A stretch of DNA of 64,000 bases from Pyropia haitanensis (taxonomy: Eukaryota; Rhodophyta; Bangiophyceae; Bangiales; Bangiaceae): the NCBI GenBank assembly GCA_008729055.1, contig SDUX01000002.1:624496-688495 (forward strand), given 5' to 3'. Numbering within the stretch: the stretch's first letter is position 1; every line of letters starts with the position of its first letter. Below the pieces are notes generated by a model. It was not told where the DNA came from. It saw only the letters and a program-made list of their open reading frames with translations, and made no database searches. Shown piece after piece: positions 20,674 through 29,358 of the stretch. Made by a program: the position numbers and the translations under genes.

Positions 20674-22983
20674 TTAGAGGTCCCCCCCCCCCACGACCGC
20701 CGACCCGTGCGGCAGCAGCCGCCACAGCGGGGACCCGCCCGACAGCGCGCCCGTGGACCACCCCGCCACCGCGTACGCGGCGCGGAGCGGCCCAAGCAGC
20801 GCCGCCGCCACTCGCGGCGCGACGGACGTGGTGTAGGTCGACGTCGCGACGCCGTCCACGAGCAGCGCCTCCCCGTCGAGCGTGTGCGGGTTGTACAGGC
20901 CCGTATCGACGACCGTCGTGACCGCCGTGACGGCGCTGGTGCGGCCGCCCGCGAGCGTCAGCCGCGTGCCGACGGCTACCGCGCCCGCCGCGACAAGCCG
21001 CCCGCCGACGGGCACGTAGTGCGACGCGGTTGCGCGGAGCGTATGGCCCGACGCGGTCGTCAGCTGCACAAAGGCGGACACCGCCGACGGGTCGGCGTGC
21101 GAAAAGAGGTAGACGGGGGAGTAGCCGCCAGCCGCGGTGCGGACGCGGTCGCCCACCGACAGGGCCGCCATGGCCACCGTCGCGCCGCCTTCGAGCTCCA
21201 CCGTCGCGCCCGCCGGGAAGCAGGTGCCGCCATCGTCGGCCGCCACGGGCGACGCGGCCGGCGACGCGGCGGGCGACGCGGCGGGCGACGCGACCGGCGA
21301 CGGCGCCGGCGACGCGGCGGGCACCACCTCCGCGGCGCCCCGCTGGAGCGCCCGGTGGAGCGTCATAAACGCGGTGTGGATGGACCCCCGCTCCGCGATG
21401 GTGGTGTTCGCATACCCCCGAAAGTCGACGCCCGTCGCCCAGTCGTTGCCCGCGTCGAGGGTGCCCCACAGCGCCTGGACCGCGTCGAGCGACCCGTTGA
21501 TCGCGTCGCGGACCGGTGCCGACAGGCGCGGCGCAAACGGCGCGTACAGCGCGCGGATGCCCTTTGCATTCTCCCGAAAGATCATCAGGCTCAGGTCGCT
21601 CCACGTCTCCTCTTCAGACGAGATCTTCTTGGCCGGCACCTCGAGGGAGAGCGCGAGCATGCCCGCCCAGGTGGTCGCCGCGGAGAAGAGGGACGAGTCG
21701 TTCTCCAGCTTGGCGCACAGCGACGCGACCGCCGCGTCGACGCCGTCGAGGGCGGCCACCGCCGCCGCCGCGTCGTCGTCGCGGTAGAGCGACCGCTCAA
21801 CCGCGTGGATGCCGCCCCAGCCCGCGTCCAACTCCCCAAACTCAAACGCGTCGGGCCGCGCGTCGATGGCCGTGTCCTCCTCCTCAAACGCCGCGGCGAG
21901 CGTCTCAATCTGCTCGTACGGCCCACGGCCAGCCGCGTACGCCGCCCGCGCGGCGGGCATGTCGCCGGCGGCGAGCGCGGCACGCAGCGGCACCAGCACC
22001 CGCTGCTGCTCGGCGCACTGCGCGGCAAACGCCGCCACCCCCGCCGCCGTCTCGTCGGCGTACGCATCTTCGACGCGCACCACCGCCGCCGCAGCGCCCG
22101 CCACCCGCGACGACGCCGCCGCGGCCGGCGTTGGCGCCGGTGACGCCTCGGCCAGCAGCGCTTCGCGCGCGGCGCGCACGGCGGTGGCAAACACGTAGGT
22201 GGCGTTCATCAGCGCCGCCCGCTCGGCAACGGGGACGGCCGAGTAAGGGCGCGCCGGCACCGCCTCGGCGGCCACGCCCGCCGGGTCGACCGCCGCGTAC
22301 GCCGCGACGAGCGCCTCGTACGCGTCGTCGGCGGCGGCGGCGGCGGCGGCCGGCAGGCCCGCCTCCTTGAACGGCGAGAAGAGCCCCCAGATGCCCCGGT
22401 AGTTGTGCTTGAAGATGAGCAGCGACGCGTCGGACCAGGTCTCCTCCTCGCTGCTCACCTTCTTCGCCGCCACCTCAAACGCGAGCGCCACCTGGCCGTC
22501 GAGGGACTCGGCGGGCGTCACCCCCGCGGTGTTGTTGGTCAGCGCGACGCACAGCTCGTCGACGGCGGTGATCAGCGCGGCCGTCGACGCCGCCGCGGCG
22601 GACAGGTTGGCGTCCCGGTACAGGTCCCGCTCGACGCGGTGGAAGCCCGCCCACGCTGGGTCGTCCTCGCCGCCGTCAAACGCGTAGGGGCGCGCGTCGA
22701 TGCGCGCGTCGAGGTCGCCGAGCGCCGCGTTGGTCGCGAGCACCTCAATCTCCTCGTAGGGCGGGCGCGACGCAACGTACGCGGCGCGCGCGGCGGCGGC
22801 GTCGCCAGTGTCCACCGCCTCGGCCAAGGCCGCCAGCAGCGGCTGCTGGTCCGCACAGCGGCCGGCCAGGAACGCCACGCCCGCGTCAGTCGCCTCCTGC
22901 AGCGTCGCACCGGCGGCGGGGGTGGCGACGACGGCCGCCACGGCGGCAGCAGCCACCGCCACCAGCGCCGTCGCCCGCGCCAT
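20674..22983 (-). CDS. Secreted tandem EfeO/imelysin protein fused to a Hint domain
   Basis: 769 residues from the ATG at 22983, chosen because it opens a clean signal peptide (hydrophobic 4-20, cleavage near Ala26). Repeat 1 spans about 27-280, repeat 2 about 300-550; both carry EfeO/imelysin (M75-like) features: PPYEEIE/GPYEQIE, IDARP, and the HxxE motif as GFHRVERDLY (His115, Glu118) and GIHAVERSLY (His393, Glu396). Each also has KK(V/I)SSEEETWSD. Bacterial EfeO binds ferrous/ferric iron outside the cell through this domain. A Ser-Pro-Ala linker (553-583) leads to a Hint module: Cys588-Phe-Pro-Ala-Gly, GDRV at 611, TASH with Thr652-x2-His655, and HTLDGEALLVDG at 700-711. Hedgehog-type Hint modules self-cleave at that Cys. 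The residue before it is Thr, not the Gly of hedgehogs. About 50 residues follow. An iron-related surface role is inferred. No intron, no frame break. Confidence 0.9.
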   Translation of the reverse strand: MARATALVAVAAAAVAAVVATPAAGATLQEATDAGVAFLAGRCADQQPLLAALAEAVDTGDAAAARAAYVASRPPYEEIEVLATNAALGDLDARIDARPYAFDGGEDDPAWAGFHRVERDLYRDANLSAAAASTAALITAVDELCVALTNNTAGVTPAESLDGQVALAFEVAAKKVSSEEETWSDASLLIFKHNYRGIWGLFSPFKEAGLPAAAAAAADDAYEALVAAYAAVDPAGVAAEAVPARPYSAVPVAERAALMNATYVFATAVRAAREALLAEASPAPTPAAAASSRVAGAAAAVVRVEDAYADETAAGVAAFAAQCAEQQRVLVPLRAALAAGDMPAARAAYAAGRGPYEQIETLAAAFEEEDTAIDARPDAFEFGELDAGWGGIHAVERSLYRDDDAAAAVAALDGVDAAVASLCAKLENDSSLFSAATTWAGMLALSLEVPAKKISSEEETWSDLSLMIFRENAKGIRALYAPFAPRLSAPVRDAINGSLDAVQALWGTLDAGNDWATGVDFRGYANTTIAERGSIHTAFMTLHRALQRGAAEVVPAASPAPSPVASPAASPAASPAASPVAADDGGTCFPAGATVELEGGATVAMAALSVGDRVRTAAGGYSPVYLFSHADPSAVSAFVQLTTASGHTLRATASHYVPVGGRLVAAGAVAVGTRLTLAGGRTSAVTAVTTVVDTGLYNPHTLDGEALLVDGVATSTYTTSVAPRVAAALLGPLRAAYAVAGWSTGALSGGSPLWRLLPHGSAVVGGGDL

Positions 22984-24540
22984 CCTCCCCGCTCCGAGCT
23001 GCCGGGGCGGAAAACGGAGTTTGGGGGCGGGAGGGGGGGGGGATGCGGAGGTGGACGTGGGCGGGAGGAACGACGCCACGCGCGCCCACACCACCGCCGG
23101 GCACCGTCAATGGGGTAGTGCCGGGCGGTGCACGGACGCTGCCATGGCCTGGCGCGAGGGACCACCTGCCGGAGAGCGGCTGATAAACGCCGCCGCCGGC
23201 GTCCCCCACCGCCCGCCCCGCTCTGCCCGCCCCACCTCCCTTCTACCGCTGCCGTTTTCGGCCTCCCAATCCACCCCGCCGGGCAACCACCCCCGCCCGA
23301 GCGGCGGGCACGTGCGCCAGGCGCTGGGCCGACCCCTCAACCGGCAGCGCCCGTGCGGCACCGGGGGCGCGGCGGGCGGCTAGCCGCGGTCGCCAGCCGT
23401 GGAACACCACGGCGAAAGGGGTGGAGCGCCGCCGCGCGTGCACAGACCGCAAGGGCGCGGCCAGGCGGCCTCGTGCTCCCAATCACGCCTCCGCCCCATG
23501 TGTCCGACGAGAGCTTGTGGGGCCCACTGCGGCAGAAAACAGAAACAACAAAAACAACGGGCGCCACCCCCCACCCGCATTGACAGTGCGGGAGGGTAGG
23601 CTGGGAATGCAGGGTACAGTACGCACCGCGGGCGCGCCCCCCCCCAGAAAGTGGGGCTGCCTCCACCGCGTGGCGGCCGAGGACGCATCGCCTCCGCCAT
23701 CGCCCGCCGCTACGAACGCGGCGCCAGCCGACCGCCGACCGCCGCCCCGACCGCCGCCCCCCGACCGCCGCCCGAGTGCTGGCGCCGCACGAAGCGGCCG
23801 CGCGTCGGTCGCATGACCGCCCGCCGACGGCACGAAGGAGGGCGAGCTCCCGGCCGTCGACGTCAGGTTCGACAAAGCCGGCAATTCTCAGAGCACCGTC
23901 AGACGTACGATTTGGGCGCACGCTGGTGGATGTACTGATGCATTCTCACAATAAATCCTACACTCTCTCGGCATGTGATTTATGATCACAAGTGACTGAA
24001 ATAACAACAAATATATGAACTTACAATCGACTCTGGATGAAGTTGACATTGCTGGCAGTCCCTGAGCCCAGACGCGAGATGGGGGGCCCCAGATGGCGCC
24101 AAAATCAAGACGCCGCCTGCACCAACGAAACAATCCCGCCGCCCGGCCGGCCGCGCGCCCGCCCTCGGCGGACCGCCTCGCTGCCAGTGCGCCTCGCGCG
24201 GGGAGAAACTGCAAGTCCCGCCCTCGCGGTGTCCTTGACCAACGAGGTTGGGAGCGCGGGTGGGCCCTCGCTGCGCCCGCCCGAGCGGGCCCGCCCGCCT
24301 ATCGAGGCGACTGCCAGCGAGGGCGGCGGCGTCAGCTGCCGCGGTGCCAGGGGCGTTGGCGAGCCGCCCCACCGGATCCAAAAGGGGGCGCCATTGACGG
24401 TGGGCCAACCGCGTGCGACCAGCACGGCACGCCCATCGAATGCCACCTGCCATCAGCGACGATTGACCGGGGCCTGCCCAGCTCCGCCGGCCTCCCGCTC
24501 CGTTCCCGCCGGCCCCCGTGGCTGCCGTGGTGGTAAGGTT
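22984..24540. other. Upstream region of the EfeO-Hint gene
   Basis: GC-rich to about 23880, then AT-richer from 23930 to 24020. No domain is recognisable in any frame. The promoter of the minus-strand EfeO-Hint gene must lie in the first part. Confidence 0.45.
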
Positions 24541-24556
24541 GGCACGTCGGTAAATT

Positions 24557-25134
24557 ATACCGAAAAACGATGTCGATTATCGTCGAAATCATGATCGGTG
24601 ATTGATAAACTCCAACAGCTCTCTGGTCGGTACAGGTCGATATGGTACTCATATTCGTAATTTTTTTCGTTGCAAGGCTGTCCATTGGCACTGGCCCAAA
24701 CGAGTCGCGCGCGAGACCGACGTGCCCTCGAGCCACGATACGTTCTTCTGAGCGGAGAGCACACCATGGCTGGCACACAGACACTCGCGTTCCGACCCGG
24801 CTGGCCCGCGGCCAGTTTGTTGTCGCTACGTGCGCCTTGATGCGTGAGAAGTAAACGGCTTCGCTTGCAACGCAGAAGAAACATGGGTCGCGGTAACGGC
24901 GGGGTGGGCAGACGCTGCCGCTCTACAGGCGCGGTCGACGTGTCGGGGCTTGTCGAGAATGCTGACGCTGCCGGTTTGGTCGCCGTGATCCATTGGCCGT
25001 GGCTTCGCGCGAAACCCAGCGAGGAAGTCGAGCCACGCACTGTAAAAATGGAATTGATAAATATAATTCGGATACCGAGATATCGATTCGATATCGGGAT
25101 ATCAGATCTCGATTCGATATCGATATTTCGGTAT
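24557..25134. repeat. Imperfect inverted termini around an AT-richer 0.6-kb segment
   Basis: The left edge reads ATACCGAAAAACGATGTCG. The right edge, read on the minus strand from 25134, gives ATACCGAAATATCGATATCG, an imperfect inverted match of about 20 bases. The right side also holds two copies of TCGATTCGATATCG (25083-25096 and 25109-25122) rich in GATATC palindromes. This could be a small non-autonomous DNA element (MITE) or a chance palindrome cluster. No clear target-site duplication is seen. Confidence 0.3.
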
Positions 25135-25144
25135 ATCGAGCGGT

Positions 25145-26328
25145 AAAAGGTACACGAAATCAAAATCGTTGGTAAATGCCAACCTTAGTGGTGGTCCCTT
25201 TGGAATCTCCACGGGGATGCGCCCGTCGCGGACCCGCGCGTCCGCCGCCGCCGGTCCGGCTGTCCCACCCCCCCCCCCCACCGCCGCGCGCTTTTGGGGC
25301 GCGGCGCGTCGCTTTGGGGGGTCCCGCCCCCCGCGGGGGCGGCGGCCGGCCCGCCTTGCTGTGTCGGCGCCCCCCCCCAGCCGCCGCGGTCGCGCAAGCG
25401 GGTGGCACACCCGGCACACCCGGCTGCGGCACGCACGCCCGCCGCGGCGGCGCGCCCAACCCCTCTGTGGCGGGCGTCCCCGTCGCGCAGCACACCGCGG
25501 TGGCGGCGGGTGTCGGGTGGGGGGGGGTGCCCGCCACGCGCCGTGTCCCAGGTGCCAACGGCGCGCCGTTAGTGGAGGGGGGGGGGCGCCGCGGGGGGGG
25601 GCGCGCGCCGCGGGCGGCCCGGCCCGCGGCAGCCGGCCCAGCCTGGGCGCCGCTGTCGCCGCCCGGCCTCGTCGCCACGCCTCGGTGGCGGGCCGCGCCA
25701 TTGCCGCCCTGTTGCGCGCGCGTCGGCGCGTGCGCCGCCATTTCCGCCGCGCCGGTGCCAGCCGCGCGTGCGGGGTTGGTGGGAGTGGAGGCCCGCGATA
25801 GCGTGGCCGTTCATACACCCCGGCCGGTTGTCCCCCCACCCCTCTCCGCGCCTCCCGCCGTCGCTCGGGTGCCACCCCCTCCGCCGCTTTGGTTTGAGGG
25901 CGCTTGCCCCGCGGCCGCACCCTCGTGGTTGGCCAGGGGTGCGCCGTGCACGCCCGCCGGCCCGGCCGCGTGCGGGCGCCTCCTTCCCGCTCCCCCCACG
26001 TCACACGCCGGTGGCACCCGCAACCACCGTGCACACGCCGCGTCCACTCCCCCCCCCCACCCCCTCCTCTCCTGTGTATGAACCTGTGCCACGCTTGACG
26101 GCGTGGCGGCCGCGTATATGCGGGATCTCCCCTCGTGTCCCGCACCAAGGCGGTTCGCCTCGTGGCCTCGGCTAGGCTGACTACAAACCCCGCGGCGGCA
26201 TCCGCTTCACCCCCCCCGCCCCCCGCCGTCAACACCCCCGCGGGCGGCCGCCGTCCCTCGGTGTCCTCAACCCCCCCCGCCCCACTCCCCGCGTCGCCAC
26301 CCCCCCCCCCCCCCCCCCGCCCCCCACA
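25145..26328. other. GC-rich interval without a supported gene
   Basis: A plus-strand frame is open from 25176 to 26081 but gives only mixed Pro/Ala/Gly/Arg sequence without domain. Ends in C-rich sequence before the next ATG. Confidence 0.4.
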
Positions 26329-27681
26329 ATGCCATCCACGCCGAGCGTGCTCGTCGCGTGCCTCCGCGGCGGCGCCCCCCCCCCCCCGACCCCCCCCCGG
26401 CGGCACGCCCGCGGCAGCGAGAGCCTCTCCGCGTGGGACTCGTCGCTGTCCCTGCCGCTGCCGACCGACTCGCTGTCGCTCGACGCGTGGGCGGCGCTCG
26501 ACGCGGCGGCGGCCGGCCGCGGCGGCGGGGCGCCCCGCGCGGGCGGCGGCGGCGGCGGCCCGCCGCCGCCCATCACCACCCGCGGCTCCACGCTCGTCGG
26601 CCGGAGCGGGCGGCTGATGCTCGCGGCGCCGCCGTCGCCGCCGCCGCCGCCGCCGCCGCCGCGGTCGGCGCCGACGCCGTCGCCGGCGGCGTGGCCGCCG
26701 TCGACGCCGCCGCCGCCGTCGCCGCCGCCGCCGCCGCCGCCAGCGTCGCCGCGGGCGGCCCCGCGGGCGGCGCCGCCGTCGCCCGCGGCGCGGCCGCCGC
26801 CGTCACCCGGCGGCTGGCCCATGGCGCTCGTCCTCCGGGGCGCCCCTGGCGGCCGCCGCGGCGACGACGGCGGCGGCGGCGGCGGCGGCGGCTGCGGCGG
26901 CGGGCCGCCGTCGCTGCCGTCGCGGCCACCCCCCCTGACGGCGGGCGCGATCGCGGGCGGCGGCCGCCCGCGCTCGCGCCCGCCGCCAGCCGCCGCCGTC
27001 GACGCCGACGGCGGCACCGCCTGCCGGCCGCGGCGGCGGTCCGCGCCCGCAACGCCGTCCGCCGCGGCCGCCGCGGCGGCGCCGCCCCGCGCGGCGGCGG
27101 GCGCGCCGGCGGCGGCGCCCCCCCCCCCACGTCGCCGCCGGCCACCGCGGCGGCGCCGCCGCCGCCGCCCGACGCGCGGCGGCGGTCGAGTACGCTGCGG
27201 ACGGCGTCGGATTACGACGGGCTGCTCGCGCCCGCCGCGTTTGGCCGCCGCGTCACCGTCGTTGGCCGCCGCGCCGAGCGCTTTTCCGCCGCCGTCGATG
27301 GCGCCGCCGCCCGCCTCCGGCGGCGCCGCGCCGACGCGTCGCGGGCGGCGGCGGGCGCGTCGGCCGCGGCGGTGGCGGCCAGCACGGGGGTGGCGGGCGG
27401 TGGTGGTGGCGGCGGCGGCGGCGGCGGTGGCCTCGAGGCGTCCCCGTCGTCGCGGACGCCGTGGGCGTCGGCAGACGCGTGGGCGGCGGCGGCCGCGCCG
27501 CCGCCGGCGACGGCTTCCCCAGACGCGTCGCCGACCGCGTCGTATGGCTCGTCGTCGGTGACCGCCTCGGCGGGCGCGTCGGTGCCATCATCGCCGGGAC
27601 CCGCCGGGGCGGTCGCCCGCCGTGACGCGGCGGCGGCGGCGGCGGCGCCCCCGCCGCCGCTGCCGCACGTCAAGTCCCCCT

Positions 27682-27718
<37 letters not shown>

Positions 27719-27807
27719 ACCGCCGCAGCCGCCGCCGCCAGCGTCTGCCGGCGGCCGGCTGCGGCAGGCAATGGTGCGGCGCGGGGGGAGCCTGCCCGCC
27801 GACGGCG

Positions 27808-27838
<31 letters not shown>

Positions 27839-28127
27839 ACCGCCGCTCTCCCCCGTCGCGCGGGAGGCGCGGGCGGTGGCGGCGGCGGCGGCCGCGACGG
27901 GGATCCCCCCCGCGGCGGCGTCGCCCGACGAGTGGCTCGACGACTATGTGAGCTTTATGAGCGAGGCGCTCCGCGTCACGTCGACGGTGCGGGCCACCGC
28001 GGCGGGCGGGCGGCGGTCGTCGCTCCGCTGCGGTCGGCGCGTGCCGGCGGCGCGGCTGTCGGGCCGCCGCTCCGCCCGGCGGTGGGCGTGGTGGCCCCGC
28101 CGTGGGGGGGCGGGCACGCGCGCGTAG
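26329..28127 (+). CDS. Low-complexity protein of unknown function (one frame slip)
   Basis: Starts at an ATG preceded by CCACA. Residues 1-90 contain a Ser/Leu/Asp-rich segment (SAWDSSLSLPLPTDSLSLDAW) and TTRGSTLVGRSGRL, followed by Ala/Pro/Gly-rich sequence. In the first frame coding character ends at the C11 tract 27118-27128. It resumes in another frame with RRSSTLRTASDYDGLLAP, VTVVGRRAERFSAAVDG, and near the end SPDEWLDDYVSFMSEALRV. The product would be about 600 residues with no membrane segment, probably a disordered nuclear or cytosolic protein. No family is recognised. The single switch at a homopolymer points to a tract-length error or a recent mutation. Confidence 0.55.
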
Positions 28128-28629
28128 GGGTGCGCCCGGCAAGGGAGGTGCCGGCCGGGGCGGACGCGGATGGGGGCTGCGCGACTGCGGGCGGCCGCCG
28201 CTTTGGGGGGGGGCCGCCCGCCCGGATTTTCTTTCCGGCGACCGACCGCGGCGGCCACCGGCGCTGGTTTTTCATGGTACCTGGGACGCCGCAACGGGTG
28301 TGCGGGAGACCGGCCGGTAGGCCCCGCTGTTTCGTTTGTCCTCCCCCATTTGGCAAGGCACACCGCGGGCGTAGACGGCTCGCGGTGGGGCGTGTAGGAC
28401 GCGTGGGGCGGGTGGTGGACGTGCGCGCCACGGGGGTGTGGCGCTTTGGACTGGCGAGCGCCCGCCGCGGGAGGGCGGACGCCCGTCCTGATTTTCGGCG
28501 ACCGACGAGGGGCGCCCGCCACCCGCTCTGACTGTGGCGGCACCTGGGACCCCCGCCCCTTTTGGCGGGAGGCTGGCTGCGGAACCGTCGTCGTCCCTTG
28601 TCCATCCCCACTTGACAACGGGCCGAGTC

Positions 28630-28670
<41 letters not shown>

Positions 28671-29358
28671 CTCCGTGTTCCGCTCCGCCCCCTCCCCGGT
28701 GCTGGAGGGGGGGGGGGGGACCGCCCTGCTGCCGCCTCCAAACCGCGGTCGCATCCCACCCGCAACTCTACACGAGCGACCGGCAGCGCAGCCCACGCAC
28801 CCCACCGCGTGCCATCGCCGTGGCGGCCGCACCGCCACCGGCGGCCCGGCAACGTCCGCAGCGGGGGGGCACCGCGCGGGCACACCCGCCGCGACGCCGA
28901 CGCCACCCCCCCCCCCCCCCCCCCCGACGCGCGCCGCGCAACGACGCGGCGCGCGGCGCCCCCGTCGGCGCAGCGGCCACAGCGGGGACGCCGCCCCCGA
29001 GATCCGCCCCCAGCGTCGACCCCCCGCGGCCGCGCCAGATCCGCGAGATTGGGCCCGCCCCCGCGGCCGCCGCTGGCGGCACGGCCGACGAGGCCGGCCG
29101 GCGGCCGATTCGTCGGCCGCGTGGGCCGTTGTCGCGGCGCGCGTCGGCGGCGGCGGCAACACCCCCCCCCCCCCCCCCCCCCCCCCCCACCCCGCCGCCA
29201 CCGCCCCCCCCTGCCCCACCCGCCCCCACCCCCCCCCCTCCCCTCCCCCACCCGACTGCAAGCACCGTGTGTGGTGCCGCCATTGTGCCCGTGTGGCTGT
29301 GGCGGCCCGTGTTCCTCCCCCCCGTCCTCCCCGGTGGGTGGTGGTGGCGGCCGCGGCG
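28128..29358. other. Upstream region of aspartate kinase-homoserine dehydrogenase
   Basis: Contains two similar segments: GCCCGGATTTTCTTTCCGGCGACCG near 28220 and CGTCCTGATTTTCGGCGACCG near 28485, each followed by CACCTGGGAC-like text, suggesting a diverged direct duplication. It also holds the T37 tract. No gene recognised. Confidence 0.4.
28634..28670 (+). repeat. 37-nt T homopolymer
   Basis: Uninterrupted T37 in otherwise very GC-rich DNA, about 690 bases before the aspartate kinase ATG. It is the only long A/T tract of this kind in the window. It could be the poly(A) tail of a minus-strand retrocopy or a poly(dA:dT) nucleosome-excluding promoter element. Confidence 0.9.

Noticed and set aside
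20341..22143. Plus-strand 600-residue open frame opposite the EfeO-Hint gene
   Set aside because: Arg/His-rich antisense of a gene with clear domains on the minus strand.
24555..25163. Minus-strand 202-codon open frame spanning the possible MITE
   Set aside because: No ATG at the start, no domain, and it runs through the palindromic ends; likely chance.
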